Below are positions 11,752-23,640 of a stretch of 64,000 nucleotides of DNA, piece by piece. Source of the stretch: Tanypteryx hageni (taxonomy: Eukaryota > Arthropoda > Insecta > Odonata > Petaluridae); assembly GCA_028673005.1 (NCBI GenBank), contig CM054116.1:79992572-80056571 (forward strand). The letters run 5' to 3'. The position numbers were made by a program, and so were the translations under genes. The notes under the pieces were generated by a model. It was not told the origin of the DNA and did not search any database. It was given only the letters and a program-made list of their open reading frames with translations. Positions within the stretch are counted from its first letter, which is position 1. The number at the start of each line of letters is the position of its first letter.

Positions 11752-13032
11752 GGTGTCCCGCCAATTCGTCGCGGACAATTCGTTACGGATAATTCGTTGC
11801 GAGCAATTCATCGCGCGGCAATTCGTCGCGTGTCAAATTCGTCGCAATGCAAATTTGTCTTGTGACAAATTAGTCGAATGGTAAATTAGTCGCAATACAA
11901 ATTCGTCACAGCAATTTCGTCGCATAACAATTTCGTCGCAATGCAAATTCTTCGCATGGCAAATTCGTCGCAAGAAAAGGTTCGTCGCTTGGCAAATTCG
12001 TCGCATGACAAATTCGTCGCAAATTCAGGAATCTTTGAGGAAATAGCAGTTTAAGAAATAACATTTCTCCAAAATGTCATTTAAACGTTAAATTTAGCGA
12101 ATTCGAATATTTCGATTTTTACAATAAAAAAACTAATATTCATACCTTTCTCCTTACAAATGCGTAAATGCCGCGACGATATTTATACTTATAGATATTT
12201 TAAAATTTTACCGAAAGAAGGCTTGCACGCTACGTTTCAACTCTTCCCTAGTTATTCAAACAGAGAAGGGGCGCTTCTGGATTCGAACCCGGGACTTTTT
12301 CGGTATTTTTTCGTCATTGACTTTTAATGCGTGACTAAAGTATTACTGCCAAATCTCAACTCGCATTCTGTTATAACATTCGCAACGAAGTCTCAGTTCG
12401 CCTCATGCGAATGCGAGTAAAAAAATTTTTTTGTACGACAGATTTAAATTCTAACGTTATCTTATGATAAATTTTATGCTAAATCTGATTAAACTTTTTC
12501 CCTAATTGGTTTAGAGGGGTAATTGCAGCGGGCACGTGCTGGAATTCTGCGAAATATGAACCTTCTACATAGACGGGATGTTTGTTAAAACACGTATAAA
12601 AAGCGTCATACATAAAGTGACAATAGGAATGTATTTTATTGATGTCCTGATCATATAAGATACGAATATTTCATTAATTATATTTTCAGAAATTTTTATT
12701 AGGATAATTTGCGCAGGAGTTCTATAATTTATTCGGAAATTATGAGGCATCGTAAACCCTTCCCATACACTAATTATCGTGTATCGCAGGATTAATGAAG
12801 AAAAGGATATAGGTATTATTTCCTCAACGATTCCTGAGTTTGCGACGAATATGCAATGCGACGAATTTGGCTTGCGACGAATATGCAATGCGACGAATTT
12901 ACCTTGCGACGAAATTGTTATGCGACGAATTTGTCTCGCGACGAATTTGCCACACGACGAATTTTCGCACGATGAATTGCTCGCGACGAGTTGTCGCGTG
13001 ATGAATTGCCTGCGACTAATTGACGTAGAACC
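11752..13032. mobile_element. Foldback (FB/MULE-like) transposon with tandem-repeat arms
   Basis: A 1,281-bp element flanked by perfect 9-bp direct repeats AACCCATTT at 11743-11751 and 13033-13041. Inverted arms: left 11752-12045, right 12817-13032. Each arm begins with a related terminus (GGTGTCCCGCCAATTCGTCG on the left; GGTTCTACGTCAATTAGTCG read inward on the right), continues with 14-16 bp tandem units of type CAAATTCGTCGCATGG (about 17 left, 12 right), and ends with a conserved inner sequence of type AAATTCAGGAATCTTTGAGG. The ~770-bp centre has no recognisable transposase. Arm structure and a 9-bp duplication match Drosophila FB elements and the Mutator-like group (established knowledge). 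Non-autonomous in this copy. Confidence 0.92.
12265..12362 (-). mobile_element. tRNA-like (SINE-head) sequence inside the foldback element
   Basis: On the minus strand a B-box-like GGGTTCGAATCC (plus 12281-12292) follows, about 60 nt downstream, an A-box-like TTTGGCAGTAATAC (plus 12340-12353). The spacing is longer than in a normal tRNA and I cannot draw a cloverleaf, so a SINE head or decayed tRNA is likelier than a working gene. Confidence 0.4.
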
Positions 13033-13803
13033 AACCCATTTACTCCATTTTCAACAGAGCAAACTCTTCCAAATGCCTGAGCAATTAGCATTCCAAACTG
13101 AAGTTTTGTGATGCTTCTAGCAGGATTTTGCTTAATCCAGGAGTTGCACGCGCTGTAGTAGTGTGCCTTAAGTGCACTGGGCAGATCCAACCACTGCAGT
13201 TGTTGGATGTAATGGGAGGTGTGAGGGGGGGATGCTGACCATAATGATGTTGTTATCGGAAGCGTACTGGAGTACATCTTGATCACTCACATGTGTAGAA
13301 TAGCTGTCCAACAGTAAGAGATTTTTTGTTCATGTCTGATCTCTGAAAAAACATTGCCTGGTCTTTTAAAACGGCCGGGCAGTCTTGTCTGCCTGTTTTA
13401 CAAGACGGAGCACTGCCATGGAGTTCTTCATCTGGTCAATAGAAGGCAGCGGTTAACTGCATGCAACCAGAGCATGACGAACACCTGAGATCATGCTTTC
13501 AATACCGCCAAAAGTTCGTTTCTAATACACAGCTCTTATTTTGAAGACATTGTATTTCAAAGGAACATTAAAACGATATGGCTGATTTTGTCTTACCTCC
13601 AAGCACGGGGGTTAATGCATTTCTCTTCAGCAACAGAAAAAATCAAGTGACGATTAAGATAGCACTACAGAACAAACACCATGACTATAGCGACGAATCG
13701 AGAGCACACTTACGGTTGTCGCACAAACCGCGCAGATGCCAGAATTCTAAATACGATTCCCTGCCGTATTACAAGACTGGCCGTATTACAGGACGACCCT
13801 ATA

Positions 13804-16193
13804 AAATGTTGTGCGTAAAATAAAATTTTAAATATGCCGGGTGAATAAGCATCAAAGTTATCGGTGTATGTACAAATCCGCGTAGTATAAGGGATAACTG
13901 CATAATGTTTTTATTTGAGGCTCGGAATTTATACGTTTACCTCTCGCAAATTTATCAAACTTTGTAATTGACCGTTAACAGTTTGGTTAAGATTTTTTTC
14001 ACGAGTAATATCACGTATTTAAGCCTTTACTTGAGCGATATTAGTCGCTATACCATCGATAGGATATTTTTTCAAGGCAATTTATTTCTAACGTTTCAGT
14101 CGTGATTTATCCTAACGAAACCCTTCCACCAAAGTTTTTTGTCCTCGCATCTATGCCGGCATTTCCATATTTGGCGACGGGCATAATAATCGCCCGTGTA
14201 TCAACCCGCCTTGATTAATGGCGTCATTAGTGAGGGGGAGTGTATCATTAAAAGGATAATCGATTTCAAAATGCCCATCCTGCGATGACCCGTCACAATA
14301 CCATCCTCGGATTCATAGGCACCGTTTTCGTGCTGTAATTGCCACGCCATGGATTGATCGAGAGAGAGAGAAAGAGAAAGAGAGATGGCAGGTGATGGCC
14401 TTTGGGGTTTTCTCCCGTCCGCGTGAGAAAGATTCCTTTGTGTTTCTTTTAAGAATGCGCCGCGTGGAAGTTGTATGCGCGGTGCGATGCCAGAGATCGT
14501 GCCGCTAAAAGTCTTTGTCCCTACGCGCTTCAGCGACAAAGCGGTCACGCTTTGTATTTTTCCACGCGTCTGAAGGAAATTTAATTATTTTTCGAGTATC
14601 AATATAAAACGGTGTGTATACCACGCATTTCCTGATTTTGTTTCATGAAAGTAGGTGAAAACAAAGGAAGCGCTTCTTCGCCAACGAATGTTACTTCCTG
14701 AATTAATGATGACGAAAAGAGGTATGCGTGAAGGATGCGGGAATATTTTTGTAAAACCTAATACTTTTTAAATTCGCTGTTGAGGGAATTTGAAATTATT
14801 CTTGGAAATAGATAATAATCGATTAATGCTTATTCATATAGTTATATATACATATATATACACATATATGTATATACATACACACAGAAAGTAATCTTGA
14901 GAATTATACTTGTAAGATTTCTCATCACTTATTAATAGCCGACAGCTATTGTACAAGCATTTCCATTTTCCAAGGTCTGATTAAGTGGATTTTTTTCTTA
15001 TATTGAAATTACTTATATACCATGCTAATAATATTACAGTGATACTATATGATATTGTAATAATAGTATATTATTATGGAAATACAGGAAACGCAGATTT
15101 CTCAACGTGTATGTGAGTTAGTAAGGTTAAATAAATGTTTTTATCAAACGTATTAAATTTAATTATTAGCAGTTGCGAGAAAGCTCGTAACCTATATGAT
15201 ATTTTCCATAAGGTATAAAATATGCGATACGGGGGTTTGCCCAACGAGGTCTTGCTAAGAACATGGCCCACGTATTCCCTAAAGGACTGCTGTATTTCGA
15301 ATTTGTTTACGATTCAACGACAGAATCAATCAAACATTAACGTATCTTGCGACTCCTTCAAATTACTTTTATTTTCAGTACGGAGCGAAATTAAGCCGTC
15401 GAAATTGACATGGCCGCCTGAGGCATTAATCGTAAATTACTCCTTATCCATTCGAGGATTCTCCCAAAATTTTGGGACTGACTTCCATAACTGAAATAGT
15501 TTCGGGGATATCTCATAAATCCCTCGGGGTCCCCTCGGCTATTAAGGTCGTCTTCTTCATTTTTTCTCGAGGATATAGGAACCCCAGCGAGAGATGGAAT
15601 AGGGAGAAGAGAGTAGGGAGAAAGGAAAAAAAGGGTTCCGTAAGCTGAGATAAGAATCCTCCCCTTTAGGTCCGTAATCGTCCGGAAGAATGCGTCTTCT
15701 TTTGACTTTCCCTTTCTCCTCTCCGCAGTCATCACCGATGGCTAGTCGCGTGTTTTAGAAAGCGACGAACGCTGCGAACAAAAAGGCACTTTGCTAAACG
15801 GAGAGGAACACCTCCCGTGCAGAGGGATTAAGAGGGACGGATGGAAGTTGTAGGAATTAGCCATGATGCGAAAGAATGAGGAAACTCGAAGAAAGAAAGT
15901 AAAGCTCAAGATACGGACGATTAACTTATCCCGTTGCCGAAGATATGGACCAGGAGTCCGCAACATGGTGTTCGCGAGCACCGCCGTACTCTTTGGCAGT
16001 CTAACTATGCACTTGTAAGATTCTAAATATCGCCTTTCCTAGCACCAGTAGTTTAATTTGTTCACTTGTTTACTTTCTAAACGTACTAAAGGACGTTTTC
16101 AATCACTTTGACATTGATTTGATTTATTTGTGGTCATTGCAATTTTATAAAAGTATAGTGGTACTCGCTGGGTGTAATTTGGTGCTTGCTACA
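13804..16193. other. Gene-free stretch
   Basis: No gene recognised. There is a GA microsatellite at about 14358-14385 and an AT/TATA-rich microsatellite with alternating purine-pyrimidine steps at about 14836-14885. ORFs of 60-115 codons on both strands lack domain features. Confidence 0.55.
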
Positions 16194-17940
16194 TTAACCC
16201 CTCAAGCCCGGAGGAGATTTATTAAATCTCACCCATACGGCCGGATGAGACTTATAAATTTTCACGATTGCGTTGCAAAAACGTTAGAGAAAATTTAAAA
16301 AATCATATCTTTATAAGTTTTCTCTCGATTTTCTGATTTTTTTGTGGATTTACGTAAAACATGAAATTTTAAATATCCATTTTGCGTATAATATTTTACA
16401 CGAAAACATTGTTGCAGTAGAAGAGAATGTACACCCATCGCTAATTTTCCGACGCGCGTTCGCGCTTTTTATATAACATTCAGCACCGGGAAACCTATGA
16501 AAGATATTGATGTACAATCTTAATAAAAAAATAACTTAAATCAGTAACTATTTCATTCTAAGACTCTACCCATCCAAACCAATTAGGTGAAAAGTTTTAC
16601 GTATCTCAACTTTTTCATGTCTTGACTAGAAATTTTTAAGTAAATGTAGTATTAGTGATTTATTAGAAGACGATTTATTTATAATATAAACGTTTTAGTT
16701 ATATAGTTATCATTCTTGGTCATTACAAAAGTCACATACAAGAAATTATTACGTTTCGTTCATTGGAAAGGGAGATATGACGATGCATACATCAAAAATG
16801 AGTTTAGATGCAAAACACGGAAAACTTGCAAAAGTTAAACTTTAGCTTATAAGTCCTTTCCAAATATTTTTAGAAAATTTACACGAATAATTGGATTCAG
16901 CAAGAAATGCCTTATAGCTTAGTAAACACTTCTGGTAATCTAATGTGTAAATATATGGAAGAGCTTCGCTGTTCGTGATTTTTGCTGACGTGTCCTCTTC
17001 TTGCCCACTCGCTTCATTGCTGCTTTGGCTCCACTAGACAGTACAACAGAGAAAGCCCTTAGCTGAAGAGGAAAACAGACCCTTCATCTTTCAAATGGCA
17101 AAGGAATGGAACCTAATTTTGTGTGTTCCCTTTTCTCTGGTATTTATGTGTCAAATTTAGAAACCGAAAGTCCGTAGGTCCGTGGTAAAAACTAAAATTC
17201 TATCACAAAACTAAACGTATATTATGTGTAAACATATACATACTAATAGTTATACACAATTCCTCGCAACTCCCCTCCGAAAAGAACAAAGGCTCCTCAA
17301 CTAACTTGCTTTGGAGATGCAAAAAACCTTAGTAATCCCAATCACCTCGAAGATGGTGAAGTAACAGATATTGGTTGGTGTTGACGCCCTCCTAGGCAGC
17401 GAGGAACTAAGGATCGCGCGGTCATGGAAGCGAATGTTTACCGAATTGACTTGACTCAACATAATTCCATTCTTCATGAATTGCATCGTAAACATTTCTA
17501 ATAAGACGTTTTCCTTTCTTTTTTTACATGCCGACGAAGACCTTTGTCGAATGATATAAGCCAAATGGCTCCACCAGGAAAAAAGAGGAGAAAAATCGTG
17601 CTCTCTTTTGAAAAGATACACAGTTCCTACATTGCATTTCAAACACCAAGGAAAGGTTCCTTGCCGCATTGAAAAGCGATTTTTATACGGAGAAACACCG
17701 TCATATCGTAGCAAAATTGAAAATTTCATCGCAAAATTCAACGTTGATTATATATTTTAAAAAACAGGAAAAAAATACAGGACAAGCATAGATAGGAAGT
17801 ACAAAGCTTCCTCTTTCAAAATACGGTATAATCGTATATAAAGGTTATTTAGATTTAAAGAAGTCTCTAGTGTCAAAAGATAAAAGAAGTTAGGGCTGAT
17901 GCAGGACGTAATAGTACGTCTGACGGCGTTTACGTGTTAA
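16194..17940 (-). mobile_element. Probable second piggyBac relic
   Basis: TTAA at 16194-16197 is followed inward by CCCCTCAAGCCCGG and an A/T-centred palindrome (GAGATTTATTAAATCTC). TTAA at 17937-17940 read inward is followed by CACGTAAACGCCG and another palindrome (GACGTACTATTACGTC). Length (1.75 kb) and style resemble the element at 3995-5773, and a minus-strand ORF inside has piggyBac-like stretches. The two ends match only loosely, so the boundaries are tentative. Confidence 0.5.
17301..17741 (-). pseudogene. Possible piggyBac transposase fragment
   Basis: A 146-codon minus-strand frame with a segment YKNRFSMRQGTFPWCLKCNV that resembles the region after the first Asp of piggyBac transposases (Y/F-K-x-R-x-S-x-K/R-Q, followed by a W-x-K-x-x core), and a later VNIRFHDRAILSSS that resembles the V-x-W-x-D-N/R-x-x-V-x-L-L-S block upstream of the third acidic residue. 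The expected DE pair is not intact (YDG). It lies between the two TTAA ends. The resemblance is by eye and the frame is degraded; it could be a chance match. Confidence 0.5.
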
Positions 17941-20900
17941 AAAGTTTGCGGATCTCTTATCTAGACGATCCATTTGTTGATGTGACCTGCTTATTGTTCG
18001 GTGTAAGATACGGAACTGTGCTATATTAGATGTTAGGGTAAATTAGGAAAGATCAATATTCATTTTTATTGTTATTAACTGCCAGAATTGTTTTCGAAAA
18101 AAAAAATTAAATTTATTTTTTGTTATAAAAATATTATCATCTTTGAATATTAAAATTATCATTTATTCTCTTCTGTAAATAGTAACGAGGGTATACTAAG
18201 GTGAAGCATAATTTTAGTCAGTATAAATACGTACATAATTCACAGTTAGTGGCGTAACATTGTGGAATAGATCTACTACAAAACAGAAAAATAATTGTTA
18301 AAACTTCAATGGAATTTCAAAATTATCATTTTTGTTTTTTTAGTATAGCTAAGGTAAAGTAAAAGTAATTATGTCGCATAAATCTTCTATGTTAATTTAA
18401 GTTAATAATGATCAGTAGACGGCCAAGTAGACTAATATTTTTTAATTTTAGGCGACTTAATTTTGTTGTGATAGTGTATGTATAACGCTTTGAAATTTCC
18501 TCGTATTTGTTCGATTTACATTGCATAAAAATAGCACAATCAATCTAATGGCTATAACTTGTAAGAGTTTTTTGGTATTTTAATATAAAGACACGCCTTA
18601 AATCTCCGCGTATATTGAAATAAGATACTCCCTGCGCTAATATTTTACCGTTTAGTGCTTCGTATTCCTGCAAGAAAATATGTCAATAAATCTTAAAACC
18701 TTTTACGACCTGTAGTCTTTTCATAAACTCAAGCTCATTGATAAATTAATTCATAAATTTCCTGGAATAGAAGATCCTAACTGCTAAAAATAGGTTGGGA
18801 AAAATCATCCGTGGCTATGATAACGTCGAGCTTCACTGTGCGTGGGCAGTCATCCTTTGTCCCAAAGCAGTCGTTTCTCCATCATCGACTCCCATATGAC
18901 CCAGAGGAAAATATTTTCCCGCCCATAGAATCTTTTACGCAAAACTCTTCGAATATTCAAGGCACGACGGTCAACACACTTTTCAGATGAGTGGGCTAGA
19001 GAAGGAGATGAGGAAGTATAAAAAGAGTGGGAGAAAGGGTTATAAAAGGAGAAGGAAGGCGGGAAATAAACAAAATACAGAAAATATAAAGATAAAAATG
19101 AAATAAGGGTTTGTGGAATGCTACGGTAGATAAATCAATGGAGAACGAAGTAGTAGGTAAGGATTGATTGGTATTTGCCTTGGTTAGAGGACAAAAGAGA
19201 ATAAAATAAGATGAGAACGGTAGGGTAAAGAATGGAAGAGATAACAGTGTGAGGAAAAGCAGAGGAAAGAGGTGGGCAGGAGAGAGGAAAGGTTCGAGCG
19301 AGGTGTGCCGTGGGCAGAAAGGTTTATCTGTTTTCCGTGGTCCATGGAGCGGAGAAGTCTGACAGTGGGTGTGGTCACTCCCTCGGTCACCCAATCGCTA
19401 TGTCGTCGCATGTCGTAGAAAATGGATTTTGGCGATGATGGTCTTGTCTGTTCTTGCAAAGGTCATGTCGGATAATGTTTATGTCTGATGCATTCTCCGA
19501 AAAAGGATACCCTATTTTTGGTCCATAAAACATAATTTTGCGGCATTTTACTCCTCCCTACGCTGAACTTTCGCCATAAATGTAATCGTCACGTAAAAAT
19601 ATTTTGATGTCTGCGGTAGTGCGTATATAATGTCTTAAGAAATCACAGTGAGCTAATTAAAAATACCAGATGAGTTATTCGTAGATTTACCTCTATATAA
19701 TCAACTAATTAGAATGAAGCCCTGTAATATTTAGTAAATTAACAATATATAAAAACTACAGAACCACATCGGAAATAAATTTCATAAAAAGATTTTAAAT
19801 AATGAATATAATTTGTTCTATTTGATGAGAATGCATCACTGCCGCTGCAATTCGCGCGCACATTTCGGCTGCGTGATCTTACCGATATCGCAGTGAAAAC
19901 CGGTCACGTACTGTCAGTGACGCCTTTTGTTCAACGTCAGTTTCATGGGAAACATTTCACGGAAATACACCGCTTAAACCAATGATCTATTATTTCTTCT
20001 TCTCAGAAACTGCGAATTTTTCTTTTTCCTTTCATTTTACATTACCATTCCGTTTATTTCTCTTCTGACATCATATCACTCTCCTTCTGCAGCTTCCTCT
20101 ATTTTTCCACTATCCCACTTCTCAAATCAATTTTCGATTTTTACTCGCATCACGTAGAAATTGGATTCTACTTTTCACCAAACTCCAATAACACCTCCTC
20201 CATTATTTTAGCAATCAAAGTCAGCCTTTTTAACCATATCTATTTACACACAAAATTTGCAAATGTTTTTCCAGCTATAAATTGAATAAAAGTCCGTTAA
20301 AACAGCTCGCCTTTCCTTTACCATCTTCCACATTCCAGTAAATATTCGACAAGATCTTTTTTGGACAAAATGTTTTGAAATTTTTGAGTCAGTTAAAGGT
20401 TTATCGTTTTATTATTGTATTTTTGTAGGCGTGCTTAACATTTTCTTTTTAATTGGAGAGGCTTGTCGTACGGTAGAGAGCGTATAGGTAGTAATACGTT
20501 AAAAGTCGAAGGTAACTACCGCTTAAAGTTATTTAATCTAATGCCGAAATATCCAGTTGTTTTTTTGTGTTTTAATAAAATCAAATAAAAAACAGCTTAA
20601 AAACATCGAAGCAAAACTTCCTATAAATGGGCAAATAATTGAGAATTTTGTGGGAGTATCAATTTCGCGTTATTTTATATTTTAATAACAGTGCAGTGGA
20701 GGGGTTTTGTGAATGATTTTGATTGTACTTGTATATAGTTATTGATAATTGAGATAGGACATTTTGGCCTATTATTATTATGCCCGATTTATCAACATGT
20801 GATCAGTATTGTATAATTATATATAGTTGTATGTTGAGTTCATTTTTTCCAAAACAATAGGAAAGTATCTATGTTAGTATTTGTTTTAACGTATAGCTCG

Positions 20901-22600
20901 TAAAAACAAAGTTGAAAAAATCATTTCGTTTACACAAAAAATAGGCAGGATATTGTAAAAGAGGAGCGACAAAAACTCGAAGTTTAAAGAGAAACTCCGG
21001 TAAAAATACGTAGGAATAAATGTAAAAATACTTTGGTTTCAATAAGTACTGCACGGTCATATTTAAATTCATTCTGAAAGTATTTTCTTAATACAAAAGC
21101 ATACTATGAATTATTTTATCAATATGAAGAGTTTAGTTGTTCCATTTTGAACTAAACGTCCGAACTTGGGATCAAAAGATTTTATTTTTAAAATTTGGTC
21201 GGAACGGAAGCGTTTACTCGTCTGCGTTTTATAGGCTGCTAGAAGTTGGTGCAACCTTTTTTCATCATTATGTTAGCATTGTAGCGAACACTCCTTCGAC
21301 TAAGCTAGACTTTCTTCGCCCACCTTCGCAGATACACAATACCGCTCGCCCCCTTCTCCTCCTCTATTCCTTTTGCTCACCGACTCGGAAGGAGCTAATT
21401 ACGTAGGAGGCCTCAACATTAATAAGAGTTACTACGGAGTATCAGCCTTCTCATCCAAGATCATCAATTTCAGGAGTCCAACGACTCCTCCTCTTTTCTT
21501 CCTTCCACCTCCCTGAGGTTTCTCGAAACTCTTACCACCGTCCTGCCACCTCTTTTATCCTTCTTCTCCATCTCTCTTTCTCTCTACAGGACGTCAATTT
21601 TCTTTCTACCGTACCTTAACTTCCAGGCTCTTTCCTCGCTTCCGACTTAACTCCCTTTCAGAAACCTTTCGGTCCAATTGGCATCTCATATTCTTCCTTT
21701 ATATTTTTTTCCGGCCCTTCTGACCTCTTCACAAGCTCATATCTTTCGGCTTCCCATTCTGAAGTCGGCTTTAATTATCGATGGTGTGACACGTGTAATT
21801 AACCTCCGGAATGTAGTTCAGTGATTTTCCTAGGAATGTTTTTCTGTTTTGCCATTCTACTACTCTAACCTCGGTTTTACTTTCTCGGGAAGTTAATATT
21901 TGGAGTCAATTCACTCACGAAGCAAGTGAAGAATGTTTTTTTGTCTCAATCATATTCATACTCGTCCGTTATATTTGCGAGAATTCTCCCGAAGAAAAAT
22001 CTACTTTACATTTAGAAGCGTCGTTCATCTTATACGTGAATTAGTATTTTATCGTAAATTGGATTTTGCCTAAGATTATATTTTAAAGGAATAAAAATAT
22101 ATTCGCTTTATTTTGTGGCGTCATTTGTAAACCCAGTATTAAAGGTTACGCATAAAATTTCTCAGTGCCTCAATTTTTGCAAGGTTTTTATTGCAACTTA
22201 ATAAAGGCATATGCGTTGCATTTTTTATTGTTATTGCTCCAAAACTTCATGATCTGCACCATTTCATTTGTACAAGGTGTGAATCATTGTGGTGATGAGA
22301 GGGGGCTGTTCAGTAAGTTCTATAACCCAAATAAGCGTCTAACATGTTTTCTAAAACTCAAATAAAAAAGTAAAATTATAGCAAGAGGAAAAAAATTTCT
22401 GTCAAATAGTTAACATCCTTAGGCAAGAAATTATTGCTTTACTCTAAAAAGAAAAGTATGATATAATATAAATTTTAGTTTCTTTCAATTTCAAATCCAT
22501 TCATGGCGTCACGATAAGTACCGTTGTATTCATTTCTTGGTAAATGTTCTCAGAATCTAATGGAGTTGCGGACGTTATGCCTACTTTTTCCGGCTTTAAT
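17941..22600. other. Gene-free AT-rich stretch
   Basis: Mostly AT-rich single-copy-looking DNA. A purine-rich segment lies at about 18995-19300 and pyrimidine-rich segments at about 21475-21720. No ORF above about 130 codons and no domain-like translation. I see no RNA gene. Confidence 0.55.
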
Positions 22601-23640
22601 CTTTACTTCTCGTATCTTTTCGCTCCTCATCAACCCTATCCCCAAAAACTTACTCAGAAATCATTTCTCCACCCTATTTTTTTCGTTTAATTCCAATATC
22701 CGTTGGTCCACCCAATCAGTATCCCTTGCGTATACCAACTCTCTTATCTCCTTCGTCTCAATTTCCTTGTCCACCCATTCTTTCTTTCAAACTTTCCTCT
22801 TCCTCCATTCCTCCAACTCTCCTCCCACACATCCATCCCCTCTATATTCCCTCCATGCAATACTCTTGTTATTATTTTCCTTTTTATTCTTCACTCTCTC
22901 TCTCTTTGCCGACCTTGGTAGCCGGGTGGTTAGAGTATCTGGCGACAGAGACCAAGGTCGCGGGTTCGAATCCCGCCGATGGCATGGACGTCTGTGTATG
23001 TGCAGGGTTATATGTGAGAATGGACCAGATGGTCTAAATATCGCCCTTAAATCAAGTCGATTTAAAAATCATATGCTCTTTCTCTTTCATTTCTGTTCCT
23101 TCGAAAACATCCTTCTCTTTCCTTCCCTTTCCCTCCCTTATCCTCTTCCTCCCCCTAGTTCTTCCTCACTTACAAATTTCTTCCAATTATCTCTCCCTCC
23201 ATTCTCTCTTTTCTTCTCAATTCCACTCCCACCCTCTCATCTCGCCCTTTTGAGCTCCATTTCCTCGCCCTCCTACCGTCCATCAGCCTCTTCGGTTGGG
23301 CAAACCTTTTCCCCCTTTCCCGCATGTCGCTACCGATCAATTCGGCACGGACGGACTTCCTACCAGCCAACCATCCCTCTAGAACGCACTCTTTGCCCGA
23401 AATTCCTCTCTTCGTATCATCTACCGTCCAATTTCTTCATCCGCGTCTCTCCATCTCCCTCATCTCACCTATTGACCCCAATGTCCCCATCCCATTCCCT
23501 CTCATCTCTGCTCCCTATCCTCGGCTCCGATCTCTCAATTTCCTCCCTTTTTCCCATCCTTAATCTCCTCAACGTTCTTTCCCTCTCGCAAACTTCCCTT
23601 CGCTTCCCGTTTTACCTCGTATCACTGCACGCCACCTCAA
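22600..23640. repeat. Pyrimidine-rich block, ~1 kb
   Basis: Plus strand is dominated by C and T, interrupted only by the SINE at about 22908-23070. It produces a 420-codon open frame (22524-23786) rich in Ser, Leu, Phe and Pro that runs straight through the SINE. That is the mark of a stop-poor tract, not a gene. Confidence 0.8.
22908..23070 (+). mobile_element. tRNA-derived SINE
   Basis: The head at 22908-22983 carries an A-box-like TAGCCGGGTGGTTAGAG and a perfect B box GGGTTCGAATCC with a five-pair T stem (GCGGG/CCCGC). The acceptor stem pairs at about 5 of 7 positions and the anticodon arm does not fold, so it is tRNA-derived, not a functional tRNA. After the head comes a body (GGACGTCTGTGTATGTGC...) and a tail ATGGTCTAAATATCGCCC that closely matches the retroposon ends at about 40600 and 45406. 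Transcription of SINEs by Pol III from the A and B boxes is established knowledge. Confidence 0.8.

Larger units (their letters stand above)
11367..13330 (-). pseudogene. Pogo/Tigger-like DDE_1 transposase relic, split by an insertion
   Basis: Minus-strand coding remnant in two parts. The upstream part (about 13330 to 13042) reads LLLLDSYSTHVSDQDVLQYA, the second catalytic Asp motif of DDE_1 transposases, then after a one-base slip in a run of seven C the PPHTSHYIQQLQ and LKAHYYSACNSWIKQNPARS segments typical of the family. The position expected to hold the third acidic residue (Q-P-L-D) reads Q-Q-L-Q, so the site is lost. The downstream part (about 11742 to 11367) reads GFRACGLVPFNPGTIPESAY, the conserved C-terminal end, then a Ser/Asp/Glu-rich tail. 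Between them lies the foldback element. The N-terminal HTH domains and the first Asp were not found, so the copy is also truncated. Confidence 0.85.
10083..13803 (-). mobile_element. Pogo/Tigger-like element, nested and rearranged
   Basis: Proposed host element around a DDE_1 transposase relic. The right end read inward (from 13803) contains GTCGTCCTGTAATACGGCC followed by a repeated TCTTGTAATACGG; the left end near 10083 contains TTGTCCTTTAATACGGCC. The two align well over ATACGGCC and its flank, and both begin at a TA, the target of pogo/Tc1-mariner elements. The interval holds a 1.28-kb foldback insertion and about 0.8 kb of degenerate tandem repeats, so the original element was shorter. 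The transposase remnant is clear; the outer limits are my inference from imperfect ends. Confidence 0.5.

Noticed and set aside
11757..13030. CRISPR-like repeat array
   Set aside because: Units of 14-16 bp are contiguous, with no unique spacers, and appear inverted on the other side of the element; they are transposon arms in a eukaryotic genome.
22908..22983. Functional tRNA gene
   Set aside because: Good A and B boxes and T stem, but the anticodon arm does not fold and the acceptor stem has mismatches; it is followed by a SINE body and tail.
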